Shown here piece by piece: positions 41,905 to 50,787 of a stretch of 64,000 nt of DNA. Source of the stretch: DATJLY01 sp963773665 (GTDB lineage: Bacteria > Pseudomonadota > Alphaproteobacteria > ATCC43930 > CGMCC-115725); contig CAVZBZ010000013.1 of the NCBI GenBank assembly GCA_963773665.1, positions 558,001-622,000 on the forward strand, in the 5' to 3' direction. Position numbers and translations under genes: made by a program. The notes below the pieces were generated by a model. That model searched no databases, was not told the origin of the DNA, and saw nothing but the letters and a program-made list of their open reading frames with translations. Position 1 is the stretch's first letter. The number at the start of each line of letters is the position of its first letter.

Positions 41905-42324
41905 ATGGCCAAAATCCGCCACCTCGCGATCTACACCGACGATCCCGACCGGCTCGCCGATTTCTATGTCGAGGTGTTCGGGCTCACGCGCACGCAGGAT
42001 TCGCCCGCGGTGCCCGGCACCGGCCGCGCCGTGTGGCTGAGCGACGGCTATTTGGAGATCGCCATCATCGCGCCGCACGATCCGAAGACGCCGCGGGGCC
42101 TCAATCATTTCGGCTTCACGCTCGAGGGGGACGAGCAGGCGGAGGTCTATCGCCGGCTCAAGGAGCGCGGGCGCGAGCCGTTCCGCCCGCCGCCGGGCCG
42201 GCCCTATATCGAGGACGCGTCGCGCGACATCGACGGCAACAAGTTCGATCTCTCCACGACCGGCCTGCGCAGCACCGAAGAACAGACGCGCCGCGACCGC
42301 GCGCGCGATCCGGCCAAGGTGTGA
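41905..42324 (+). CDS. VOC (glyoxalase-fold) family protein
   Basis: A 139-residue VOC protein: IRHLAIYTDDPDRLADFYVEVFGL, NHFGFTLEG and the metal-region DIDGNKFDLSTTG. It resembles single-domain extradiol-dioxygenase-like members; His6 and the His in NHFGF are candidate ligands, while the usual C-terminal Glu is replaced by Asp. The start overlaps nothing and diverges from the AI-2E gene by 59 bases. Confidence 0.88.
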   Translation: MAKIRHLAIYTDDPDRLADFYVEVFGLTRTQDSPAVPGTGRAVWLSDGYLEIAIIAPHDPKTPRGLNHFGFTLEGDEQAEVYRRLKERGREPFRPPPGRPYIEDASRDIDGNKFDLSTTGLRSTEEQTRRDRARDPAKV

Positions 42325-42371
42325 GGCAGCCGCGCCGGTTCCAGAGTCCGATCCATTCGGACGGAACAGTG

Positions 42372-42420
42372 GTGCGTCCTTCGACTTCGCGGGCTGTCGC
42401 CCGCTCCGTCCAGGATGAGG
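42372..42420. repeat. REP-like element, half copy D
   Basis: GTGCGTCCTTCGACT ... AGGATGAGG is the left half of copies A and C. It contains its own small hairpin GCGGGC-TGTC-GCCCGC. The right half is missing. It lies between the VOC and cupin genes. Confidence 0.65.
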
Positions 42421-42483
42421 AGGGTCTACGAGCGCCCATTCGGCCGTGATAGGCTTGGCGGCAGGGATGAAACGAGGCATGGC

Positions 42484-43533
42484 ATGACCAGCACGGACTC
42501 CGCCCGCGAAGACTATTACCGGCGCGTCGGCGCGCTTCCGCTGTCGCCGCTGTGGACGACGCGGCTCGTGCCGCCCGAGCCCAAGGACCAGGTGAAGGCA
42601 AAGCCCTATCTCTGGGACTACGACACTGTCGTCCGCCCGATCCTGATGGAGAGCGGCCCGCTCATCACCGCGAAGGAGGCGAACCGGCGCGTGCTGACGC
42701 TCGAGAATCCGGGGCTCGACGGCAGCCACCGCATTCTCGAATCGCTCTATGCCGGGCTGCAGCTCATCCTGCCCGGGGAGGTGGCGCCCGCGCACCGCCA
42801 TTCGCCCTCGGCGCTGCGCTTCATCATCGAGGGCGAGGGCGCCTATACCGCGGTGAGCGGCGAGAAATCCATGATGCACCGCGGCGACTTCATCATCACG
42901 CCGTCGATGACCTGGCACGACCACGGCCACGAGGGCAGCGGGCCGGTGGTGTGGATGGACGGGCTCGATATTCCGATGCTCGGCCTCTACGGGCCGATGT
43001 TCTTCGACAATTACGGCGACGACCGCCATCCCGAGCGGCGCCCCGCGGGCGACAGCCGCGCGCGCTATGGCGCCAACATGCGGCCCGTCAACGAGACCTG
43101 GCAAAAACCCAAATCGCCCATTTTCTCCTATCCCTACGCGCGCTCGCGCGAGGCGCTCGAGGAATTGCGCCGCACTGCCGAATGGGACCCGGTCGCGGGA
43201 TTGAAGCTCGAATATATCGACCCGACGCGCGGCGGCAGCGCCATGCCCACCATCTCGACTTTCCTGCAGCTGCTGCCCAAGGGCTTTGCCGGCGCGACAT
43301 ACCGCAGCACGGAGAACACGGTCTATTCGCCGGTCGAGGGCAAAGGACGCGTCATCGTCGGCGAAGGCGGCGGCGAGCGCGCCATCGCATGGAAGCCGCG
43401 CGACATCTTCGCTGTCCCGTGCTGGGTCCCGCACCGGCTCGAGGCGGACGAGGACGCCACTCTCTTCAGCTTCTCCGACCGCGTCGCGCAGCAGAAGCTC
43501 GGCTTCTGGCGCGAGGAGCGGCCGAAGAATTAG
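42484..43533 (+). CDS. gentisate 1,2-dioxygenase-like bicupin
   Basis: A 349-residue bicupin of the gentisate / salicylate / 1-hydroxy-2-naphthoate dioxygenase family, non-haem Fe(II) ring-cleaving enzymes. The N-terminal cupin shows PGEVAPAHRHSPSALRFIIEG (two His ligands) and TWHDHGHEG (third). The C-terminal cupin is degenerate (VPCWVPHRLEA). The ATG at 42484 begins the homologous part. Followed convergently by a dienelactone hydrolase-like gene. Confidence 0.88.
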   Translation: MTSTDSAREDYYRRVGALPLSPLWTTRLVPPEPKDQVKAKPYLWDYDTVVRPILMESGPLITAKEANRRVLTLENPGLDGSHRILESLYAGLQLILPGEVAPAHRHSPSALRFIIEGEGAYTAVSGEKSMMHRGDFIITPSMTWHDHGHEGSGPVVWMDGLDIPMLGLYGPMFFDNYGDDRHPERRPAGDSRARYGANMRPVNETWQKPKSPIFSYPYARSREALEELRRTAEWDPVAGLKLEYIDPTRGGSAMPTISTFLQLLPKGFAGATYRSTENTVYSPVEGKGRVIVGEGGGERAIAWKPRDIFAVPCWVPHRLEADEDATLFSFSDRVAQQKLGFWREERPKN

Positions 43534-43537
43534 CGCG

Positions 43538-44266
43538 CTACAGCTTCCCGGCGAACGCGTCGGCGATGAAGGCGTGGGCGAGGGCGTAGCCGTGGCGCGT
43601 CGTCGGCTCGTGATAGGCGACGGCGCCGGGGCGGTTGGCGTGCGGGTCGGTGAAGCCGTGCACGACGCCGCCCCAGTTCAGCATCGCCCAGCGCGCGCCG
43701 GCCGCGTCCATCTCGGCCTCGAGTGCGTCGCGCTCGGCCTTGGGCGCGATCGGGTCGGCCGCGCCGTGCACGACGAGCACCGCTGCCTTGACCTCGCCGC
43801 GCTTCGCCGGCATCGGCGTTCCGAGCGAGCCGTGCATCGACACCACCGCCGCGACATCGGCGCCGCTGCGCGCGAGGTCGAGCACGTTGCCGCCGCCGAA
43901 GCAGTAGCCGATCGCCGCGCGCCGCCGCCGGTCGCCGATGTCGCGCTTTTCCGCCTCGCGCACCATGGTGTCGAACGAAGCGACGATGCGCCGCCGCATA
44001 TCGCCCGCGTCCTTCATGAGCGGGGCCAGAAACTCCATCGGATTTTCCTTGCCGGTGGGCTTGTTGCCCTCGCCGTACATGTCGGCGACGAACACGATGT
44101 AGCGGTCGCCGGCGAGCATGCGCGCGACCTCGGTCGCGGGCGGCACGATGCCGAGCCAGTTGGGCGCCATCAGCAGGAGCGGCCGCTGCGTGCGGGTTTC
44201 CTCATAGACGAGCTGGCCCTGGCAATTGAGCCCGGACACCGAATAATTCACGGTCTCGATCTTCAC
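43538..44266 (-). CDS. dienelactone hydrolase family protein
   Basis: A 242-residue alpha/beta hydrolase with Cys122 in GYCFGG, acid in VVHGAADPIAP and His in VVHGFTDP, the triad of carboxymethylenebutenolidase-type enzymes. The GTG at 44266 follows GGGAGG by 5 bases and is chosen over an upstream ATG that lacks homology. Convergent with the dioxygenase gene (4 bases apart). Family members open lactones from ring cleavage, so a joint role is plausible but they are on opposite strands. Confidence 0.9.
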   Translation of the reverse strand: MKIETVNYSVSGLNCQGQLVYEETRTQRPLLLMAPNWLGIVPPATEVARMLAGDRYIVFVADMYGEGNKPTGKENPMEFLAPLMKDAGDMRRRIVASFDTMVREAEKRDIGDRRRRAAIGYCFGGGNVLDLARSGADVAAVVSMHGSLGTPMPAKRGEVKAAVLVVHGAADPIAPKAERDALEAEMDAAGARWAMLNWGGVVHGFTDPHANRPGAVAYHEPTTRHGYALAHAFIADAFAGKL

Positions 44267-44382
44267 GCGTGCCTCCCTTCGCCTGGTCCCTCCTATCCAA
44301 GACCGGGACATGCCCAACTTCAAGCCCGACCGGCTATAGTCGGAAATGCCGCAACCGCGTGTCCTCGAGGAGATGCCTCTAC

Positions 44383-46152
44383 ATGAACCCGCCTTTTGAA
44401 TCTTCCCGGCGCGGGGCCGATCCGGTCGTCACCGAGATCGTGCGCAACGGCGTCATCGCCGTGACCGAGGAGATGAAGACCAACCTCATGCGCACCGCCT
44501 ACAACATGATCATCTACGAGGCCTTGGACTTCACCACCGGCCTGTTCACGCCCAGCGGCGAGACCGTGTCGATCGGGATCGGACTGCCGACCTTCATCCG
44601 CGGCATGGCCGAGACCATCAAGGCCGAACTCAGGCATTTCGGCCGGGATGGGATCGAGCCGGGCGACATCCTCATCACCAACGATGCCTACACGACCGGC
44701 AGCCACCTCTATCACATCACGCTCACCCTGCCGATTTTTCACAAGCGGACGCTGGTTGGATTTTCCTGTTGCATGGCGCATTGGATCGATATCGGCGGCA
44801 CGCTCGGCGGCATTACCACCGACATCTATTCCGAGGGGCTGCAGGTCCCGTTCCTGAAGCTCTACAAGGCCGGAAAGATCAACCAGGACCTCGTCGACAT
44901 CATCCGCATGAACGTGCGCATCCCGACGCGCGCGCTGGGCGATCTGCGCGCCCAGGTCACGGCGGTGAAGACCGGCGAGCGCCGCTTCCTCGAGCTCGTC
45001 GAGCGCTATGGCCGCGACGAGGTTGCCGCTGCGATCGCCGCCATCATGGATCATGCCGAGCTGAAGGCGCGCGAGCGCACGCGCACCATCCCCGAAGGGA
45101 CCTACGAGGCGGAATCCTACATGGACGATGACGGGATCGATATCGGCAAGCCCGTTCCCATCCGCGTCAAGGTCACCGTCGCGGCGGACGAAATGACGAT
45201 CGACCTGAGCGACGTGTCGCAGCAGGTCCGCGGATTTTTCAATTCGGGCGCCACGACCGGCTTCGGCTGCACCCAGGTGGCCTATAAATGCATCACCTCG
45301 CCGCGCGATTATCCGATCAATGACGGCTCGTTCCGCAGCCTTACCTCGATCGTGCCGCCCGGGCGCGTGGTGAGCGCCACGCGCCCCGCGCCGATGCGCC
45401 AGTGGATGACCTTTCCGATGACGATCATCGACACGGTTTTCAAGGCGCTTGCGCCGGCCATTCCCGACCGCGTCATCGCCGGCCACCATGCCGACCTGAT
45501 GAGCGCCAACATCCACGGCATCAATCCGAAGAAACGCGAATTCTTCATCGGCGGGTTCGGGCCCTTGGGCGGCGGCTGGGGCGCCAAGCGCAGCGAGGAC
45601 GGCGTTTCGGCCACCGTCTGCCTCAATGACGGCGACACGCACAACGCGCCATGCGAGCAGGTCGAAACCAAGATCCCGGTAGTGGTCGAGCGCCACGCGC
45701 TCGTGCCGGATTCGGGCGGTGCCGGGCGCAATCGCGGCGGGCTTGGCGTCGAGCGCCTCGTACGGGTGCTGGGGCCGGTGATCTGCAACAGCAGGATCGA
45801 CCGCGTCCACTGCAAGCCGTGGGGCCTCGATGGCGGACTGGATGCCGCCGGCAACGAGATCGCGATCAAGCGCAACGGCGCCTGGAAGTCCGATTATCCC
45901 AACGCAAAAGTATCCTATCTGGAGTTGCAGTCCGGCGACGCCTATCGCATCCGTTCGGGCGGCGGCGGCGGCTACGGACCGCCGTGGCAGCGCCCGGTCG
46001 AGAAAGTGCAGGAGGATGTGCGCCAGGGCTATGTGAGCGCTGCCCAGGCGGCCGAGCTTTATGGCGTGGCGATCGATCCCGAGACGCTCGCGCTCGACAT
46101 CGCCGAAACGGAGCGGCTGCGCGCACAGCTCAGTACAGCGGGGAACGAATGA
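44383..46152 (+). CDS. hydantoinase B/oxoprolinase family protein (HyuB), without HyuA
   Basis: A 589-residue HyuB-type subunit. VVTEIVRNGVIAVTEEMKTNLMRTAYN, GDILITNDAYTTGSH, PVVVERHALVPDSGGAGRNRGG and the final RSGGGGGYGPPWQR are the family blocks. HyuB normally works with an ATP-binding HyuA (hydantoinase, oxoprolinase, acetone carboxylase). No HyuA lies next to it: upstream is a divergent hydrolase, downstream an OYE homologue coupled by ATGA. Gene GAGGAG 10 bases upstream supports the start. Confidence 0.92.
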   Translation: MNPPFESSRRGADPVVTEIVRNGVIAVTEEMKTNLMRTAYNMIIYEALDFTTGLFTPSGETVSIGIGLPTFIRGMAETIKAELRHFGRDGIEPGDILITNDAYTTGSHLYHITLTLPIFHKRTLVGFSCCMAHWIDIGGTLGGITTDIYSEGLQVPFLKLYKAGKINQDLVDIIRMNVRIPTRALGDLRAQVTAVKTGERRFLELVERYGRDEVAAAIAAIMDHAELKARERTRTIPEGTYEAESYMDDDGIDIGKPVPIRVKVTVAADEMTIDLSDVSQQVRGFFNSGATTGFGCTQVAYKCITSPRDYPINDGSFRSLTSIVPPGRVVSATRPAPMRQWMTFPMTIIDTVFKALAPAIPDRVIAGHHADLMSANIHGINPKKREFFIGGFGPLGGGWGAKRSEDGVSATVCLNDGDTHNAPCEQVETKIPVVVERHALVPDSGGAGRNRGGLGVERLVRVLGPVICNSRIDRVHCKPWGLDGGLDAAGNEIAIKRNGAWKSDYPNAKVSYLELQSGDAYRIRSGGGGGYGPPWQRPVEKVQEDVRQGYVSAAQAAELYGVAIDPETLALDIAETERLRAQLSTAGNE

Positions 46153-47240
46153 TCGACCTGTTGCAGCCGGTCCGGGTCGGCCGCTTCGAGCTCAAGAACC
46201 GCATCGTGCTGGCGCCGATGCAGCGCGCGCGCAACGACGCCGAGCGCGTGCCGACCGAAATCATGTGCCAGTACTACGCCCAGCGCGCGACGATGGGGCT
46301 GCTCATCTCAGAGGCGTCGAGCGTATCGCCCTTGAGCGTGGGACGGCCCGGCGCCGCGGCAATCTTTCGCCCGGCCCAGGCCGAAGGCTGGCGCCGCGTC
46401 GCCGCCGCCGTGCACGCCAAGGACGCGGTGATGTTCCAGCAGCTTTATCATCTCGGCCGCAAGTCCGATCCTTCGCGCATGCCGCCGGGAGAAACGCCGG
46501 TGTCGGCCTCCGCCATCGCAGCCAAGGGGCAGGTCCAGGGCGTCAATGGTCCCATCGATTTCGCAACGCCGCGCCCCCTTGCGACCGACGAGATCGCCGG
46601 CGTCGTCGGCCAGTTCCGTCAGGCGGCGGCGAACGCACGCGACGCCGGCATGGACGGGATCGAGATCCACGGCGCCAACGGCTATCTGATCATGCAGTTT
46701 CTGTGCGACGGCACCAACCGGCGCACGGACCGCTATGGCGGCAGTCTCGAAAACCGCGCGCGGCTCCTCATGGAGATCGTCGGCGCGGTGATTGGCGAGG
46801 TGGGCCGCGACCGCGTCGGCGTCCGCATCTCGCCGCATTTCCGCGGCGACGGCATCGCCGATTCCGATCCGGCCGCGATTTTCGGCCATGTCGCCGCTTC
46901 GCTGGGCGGCCTCGGCATCGCGTATCTGCACATCATCGAGGCGGACCATGCCGGCTTGCCGCAATCGCCGCCCGAAGGGATGAAGCGGCTTGCGCCGGAG
47001 CTTCGCCGCGCCTTCGGCGGACCTGTGATTGTCAATGGCGGCTACACGCTCGAAGGCGCGCAACGGGCGCTCGACGAGGGCGCGGCCGATCTCGTGTCGT
47101 TCGCGGCGCTCGCCATCGCCAATCCGGATCTGCCCGAACGCTGCCGCCGCTCGGCCGCGCTCAACGTGCCCGATCACGCGACCTTCTACGATGGCGGCGC
47201 CACGGGCTATATCGACTATCCCGCGCTGCCGGCGGGCTGA
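46149..47240 (+). CDS. NADH:flavin oxidoreductase / old yellow enzyme family
   Basis: A 363-residue FMN TIM barrel: LKNRIVLAPMQRARND, QLYHLGRKSDPSRM, and the substrate-binding IHGANGYLIMQFLCDGTNRRTDRYGG with the His-x-x-Asn pair. The position usually Asp in NGYLIDQF is Met here. FMN-binding VNGGYTLEGA and DLVSFAALAIANPDL are at the end. It reduces activated C=C bonds in relatives. Coupled to hyuB by ATGA; its end overlaps the glycosyltransferase gene on the other strand by 25 bases. Confidence 0.93.
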   Translation: MIDLLQPVRVGRFELKNRIVLAPMQRARNDAERVPTEIMCQYYAQRATMGLLISEASSVSPLSVGRPGAAAIFRPAQAEGWRRVAAAVHAKDAVMFQQLYHLGRKSDPSRMPPGETPVSASAIAAKGQVQGVNGPIDFATPRPLATDEIAGVVGQFRQAAANARDAGMDGIEIHGANGYLIMQFLCDGTNRRTDRYGGSLENRARLLMEIVGAVIGEVGRDRVGVRISPHFRGDGIADSDPAAIFGHVAASLGGLGIAYLHIIEADHAGLPQSPPEGMKRLAPELRRAFGGPVIVNGGYTLEGAQRALDEGAADLVSFAALAIANPDLPERCRRSAALNVPDHATFYDGGATGYIDYPALPAG

Positions 47241-48253
47241 ACGGCGCTCCGGCGGTCGAACGGCCGGCAGTTCGCGATGAACTGCGCGGCGCTTTTCTCC
47301 CACGAGCGCGTCAGCGCAAATTCGCGGCAGGCCTCGCGCGAAACGGCGAGCGCCTTCATGCAGGCGGCGCGAAGGTCGTCGTCGAGGACGCCGATCGGAT
47401 GGCCGTCGATCACGTCCTTGGGCCCCATCACGGGAAATGCTGCGACGGGCACACCGCAGGCGAGCGCCTCGAGCTGTACGATCCCGAACGTGTCCGTGAG
47501 GCTTGGAAACACGAACACGTCGGCGGCGGCGATATGCGCCGCAAGGGTTTCCCCTTCCATCGTGCCGAGGAAATGGGCGCTCGGGAAGCGGCGCCGCAGC
47601 TCGGCCATCTGCGGGCCGTCGCCGATGACGACCTTCGAGCCCGGCAGGTCGAGCTCGAGGAACGAAGGCAGGTTCTTCTCGACTGCGACGCGCCCGACGC
47701 TGGCGAAGATCGGGCGCGGCAGATCGAGCGGCGCCACGCGCTCGGGCGTGAAGAGATTCGTGTCGACCCCGCGCGTCCACATGCCTAGGTGCGCGAACCC
47801 GCGGCTCGTCAGTTCCTCTTTCAAAGATTGGGTCGAGATCATCGTCAGCGCGGCCGCCGCGTGGAAGCGGCGCAAGACCGCGTAGCTCCACGATTCAGGG
47901 ATGGGCAGGCGCGCCGAAACATATTCCGGGAAGCGTGTCATGTAGCTCGTCGTGAATGCCAATCCGCGGGCGACGCAGTAGCGCCGCGCGAAAATTCCGA
48001 CCGGCCCCTCGGTTGCGATGTGCAGCGCATCGGGCGCCGCGTGTTCGATCCTCCGCGCGATCTCGCGCGGGTTCGGCACGGCCAAGCGGATGCTCGAATA
48101 GGTGGGCAGCGCAAAGGACGGGAATCCCTCGGGCGTCAGGAACCGGATTTCGGCGCCGAGGAGGCGCGCCTGCGCCGCAAGCGATTGCAGGCTGCGCACC
48201 ACGCCATTGACCTGCGGGTGCCAGGCATCGGTCGCGATCAGGATGCGCATCAT
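47216..48253 (-). CDS. GT4-type glycosyltransferase
   Basis: A 345-residue GT-B glycosyltransferase of family 4: MRILIATDAWHPQVNGVVRSLQ, then VSTGR-like ASVGRVAVEKNLPSFLEL and the nucleotide-sugar motif VFVFPSLTDTFGIVQLEALACG with the E-x7-E signature. The beginning strongly resembles lipid-modifying members (SqdX/MgtA/PimB-like, GDP-mannose-dependent). ATG occurs twice (48253, 48250); the first overlaps the stop of the phosphatidylserine decarboxylase gene. The context suggests a glycolipid product. Confidence 0.9.
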   Translation of the reverse strand: MMRILIATDAWHPQVNGVVRSLQSLAAQARLLGAEIRFLTPEGFPSFALPTYSSIRLAVPNPREIARRIEHAAPDALHIATEGPVGIFARRYCVARGLAFTTSYMTRFPEYVSARLPIPESWSYAVLRRFHAAAALTMISTQSLKEELTSRGFAHLGMWTRGVDTNLFTPERVAPLDLPRPIFASVGRVAVEKNLPSFLELDLPGSKVVIGDGPQMAELRRRFPSAHFLGTMEGETLAAHIAAADVFVFPSLTDTFGIVQLEALACGVPVAAFPVMGPKDVIDGHPIGVLDDDLRAACMKALAVSREACREFALTRSWEKSAAQFIANCRPFDRRSAVQPAGSAG

Positions 48254-49071
48254 GGCAGCCGCATCAGCGGCCGGCCCATGCGGATCGTGGCGCCTTCGCG
48301 AACCGCATCGGCGAGCGCAAAGCCCTTGGGCGCCAGAACGATGATGGTCGAGCCATGCTCGAACCAGCCCATCTCCTCGCCCTTGCCGAAGGACGCGCGG
48401 GCGGGCGCATCGAGGCAATGAAGACGGATGCCCGCGACCAGGATCGCCGCGACCGGCACCAGCGTCACGACCGCATCGGAGCCGCGCAGCACGGTCTCGA
48501 CCACCGCGCGCTCGTTCCGGCAGAACAATTTTTCGACGCGCTTCAGCGCGATCGGATTGACGTTCCAGGTGTCGCCGTGGATGTGCGCGACCTTTTGGAC
48601 CGTGCAGTCGTAGGGGGCATGGAAGCGGTGATACATGCTCGAGGTGAGGCGGAGCGTCACGAACTGCCCATCGACATGGCGGCGCGCGAGAAGCGGATCG
48701 ACCAGCAGCTCCGCGAGGCTGTAGGTCAATCTCTTCACCTGGATGAGCTCGTCGCCGCTAATGCGCCCGCCCGCGCCGACGATTGCGTCGCACGGGCTGG
48801 TCAGGACGCGCGGATCGGGATCGATCGGCCGCGCCCCCGGCTTCAGCGCGCGCGTGAAGCAGGCATGCAGGCTGTCGAAGCGCTGGGTGCCCGAGTCGCT
48901 GAGGTCGAGATCGGCGAAGAGCCGCCACACCGCGATCTGCGCGCGGGCGAGAAGCGGGTTCTCGATTCGGCTGAGCCAGCCGACGACCCGGGTCGCGAGC
49001 TGGCGCGGGATACGGTTCGTCAGCAGGAAGTTCAATTCTTCCCGCATCGCGATTTTTCCGCTTCCTGTCAT
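48250..49071 (-). CDS. psd: phosphatidylserine decarboxylase
   Basis: A PSD of 273 residues, making phosphatidylethanolamine; a pyruvoyl enzyme that self-cleaves. LNFLLTNRIPRQLATRVVGW begins the homology, SPCDAIVGAGG and YHRFHAPYDC follow, and the cleavage site is in WFEHGSTI (the GST of the LGST motif; His in place of Leu). The open frame continues to a TTG at 49107 that touches the divergent aminotransferase start; ATG at 49071 or 49047 is more likely. Coupled to the glycosyltransferase by ATGA. Confidence 0.92.
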   Translation of the reverse strand: MTGSGKIAMREELNFLLTNRIPRQLATRVVGWLSRIENPLLARAQIAVWRLFADLDLSDSGTQRFDSLHACFTRALKPGARPIDPDPRVLTSPCDAIVGAGGRISGDELIQVKRLTYSLAELLVDPLLARRHVDGQFVTLRLTSSMYHRFHAPYDCTVQKVAHIHGDTWNVNPIALKRVEKLFCRNERAVVETVLRGSDAVVTLVPVAAILVAGIRLHCLDAPARASFGKGEEMGWFEHGSTIIVLAPKGFALADAVREGATIRMGRPLMRLP

Positions 49072-49106
49072 GTCTTTGTAAAACTCATCGAGTAAGGGAT
49101 GCGGCA

Positions 49107-50777
49107 ATGGGACCGGACCTCACGACGACGGCTTCTCTTGCCTTGGGCGCGCTCGTTCTGGCGGCTTCGGCGCTCAAGCTGAAGTCGCGCATGGAGCTTT
49201 CCAGGGCGAAGCACGCGTCTCTCGGCGGGCATTCCCGCATCGCCTCGCGAGTCGCAGCGCTCGTGCCGTCCTACCATTACGACGGCGCGCGCTTCTTCAC
49301 GGTCGACGGCGCGCCCGACGAAGTCGCGGCCGAGCGGCGCGCGGATTTCGAGCGACTCGCCGCGCTCTACCGCACGCGCTGCCCGAAGACGCTCGCGCTT
49401 ACCGCCGAGGCAGCGCCGCTCATCTCGGACCTGCAGTTCACCGCGTCGTACCGCGTGCCGTTCCAGTTCAGCCGATTCGTGCGCCGGCACTTGCCAGTGA
49501 GCGCATTCCTCGACTCGTCGCAGGGCGTGACCGTGACCGATCTCGACGGCAACGCGCTTTACGACCTGACCGGCTCCTACGGCGTCAATCTCTTCGGCTA
49601 CGATTTCTACAAGGACTGCATCGACCGCGCGAACCAGCGCGCGCGGGCGCTCGGCCCCGTGCTCGGCTCCTATCATCCCGTGGTCGCCGACAATGCCGCG
49701 CGGCTCGTGCGCCTTGCGGGAATGGACGAGGTCTCGTTCCACATGTCGGGAACGGAAGCCGTGATGCAGGCGGTGCGGCTTGCGCGCTACCACACGCGGC
49801 GCTCGCACCTGGTGCGGTTCTGCGGGGCATATCACGGCTGGTGGGGCGACGTGCAGCCGGGCGTCGGCAATCCGGTGCCGGCGCACGAAACCTACACCTT
49901 GCAGGAGATGTCCGAGGCTTCGCTGCGCGTGCTGCGCCGCCGCCGCGACATCGCCTGCGTGCTGGTCAATCCGCTGCAGGCGCTTCATCCCAACAGCGCG
50001 GCGCCGTCCGATTCCACATTGGTCGATAGCGGCCGGTCCGCCCATTTCGACCGCACGGCTTATGCCGACTGGCTGAAGCGGCTGCGCGAACTGTGCACCG
50101 AGCGCGGCATCGTCCTGATTTTCGACGAGGTGTTCGTGGGCTTCCGGCTCGCGCCCGGCGGCGCCCAGGAATATTTCGGCGTCGCGGCCGACCTCGTGAC
50201 CTATGGCAAGACCTTGGGCGGCGGCCTGCCGATCGGCGTCGTCGCCGGCAAGAAGCATCTGATGAAGCGCTTCCGCGAGGACCGGCCGGCCGATATCTGC
50301 TTCGCGCGCGGCACGTTCAATTCGCACCCTTACGTCATGGCGGCGATGAACGAATTTTTGCGCCGGCTCGAAGAGCCCGCGGTCATTGCCCTCTATGACG
50401 GTCTCGACGAAACCTGGAACCGGCGCTCGGCACTGCTCAACCGGCGTCTCGGCGAGGCGGGCCTCCCGGTGCAGGTGGCGAACATCTCGTCGATCTGGAC
50501 GGTGTGCTATACCGAGCCGTCGCCGTATAACTGGATGTTCCAGTATTATCTGCGCGCCGAGGGGCTGGCGCTGAGCTGGGTCGGCACCGGGCGGCTCATC
50601 TTCAGCCTGAATTACACCGAGGCCGATTTCGCCGCGGTCGCAGAGCGCTTGGTCGCGGCCGGCGAAGCGATGCGGCGCGGCGGCTGGTGGTGGCGCGACC
50701 CGCACGCCACCAACAAGACGATCAAGCGCCGCATCCTGCGCGAGATGATGGCTCATCGGTTCGGAAGCGCGGACTAG
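49107..50777 (+). CDS. membrane-anchored class III (GSAM-like) aminotransferase
   Basis: A 556-residue PLP enzyme of fold type I, class III, closest in pattern to glutamate-1-semialdehyde aminomutase. Residues about 5-25 form a membrane helix, and about 100 further residues precede the catalytic part, which starts near GVTVTDLDGNALYDLTGSYGVN. SGTEAVMQAVRLAR, IFDEVFVGFR and the PLP lysine in TYGKTLGGGLPIG are intact. HemL itself is soluble and about 430 residues, so this is a different enzyme. It diverges from psd and its end is 11 bases from the convergent membrane gene. Confidence 0.88.
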   Translation: MGPDLTTTASLALGALVLAASALKLKSRMELSRAKHASLGGHSRIASRVAALVPSYHYDGARFFTVDGAPDEVAAERRADFERLAALYRTRCPKTLALTAEAAPLISDLQFTASYRVPFQFSRFVRRHLPVSAFLDSSQGVTVTDLDGNALYDLTGSYGVNLFGYDFYKDCIDRANQRARALGPVLGSYHPVVADNAARLVRLAGMDEVSFHMSGTEAVMQAVRLARYHTRRSHLVRFCGAYHGWWGDVQPGVGNPVPAHETYTLQEMSEASLRVLRRRRDIACVLVNPLQALHPNSAAPSDSTLVDSGRSAHFDRTAYADWLKRLRELCTERGIVLIFDEVFVGFRLAPGGAQEYFGVAADLVTYGKTLGGGLPIGVVAGKKHLMKRFREDRPADICFARGTFNSHPYVMAAMNEFLRRLEEPAVIALYDGLDETWNRRSALLNRRLGEAGLPVQVANISSIWTVCYTEPSPYNWMFQYYLRAEGLALSWVGTGRLIFSLNYTEADFAAVAERLVAAGEAMRRGGWWWRDPHATNKTIKRRILREMMAHRFGSAD

Positions 50778-50787
50778 GGGCCCGCAC

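Noticed and set aside
41885..41910. tRNA 3' half (reverse strand GGGTTCGACTCC resembles a T arm)
   Set aside because: No acceptor, D or anticodon arms can be folded around it; it overlaps the start of the VOC gene and its ribosome site.
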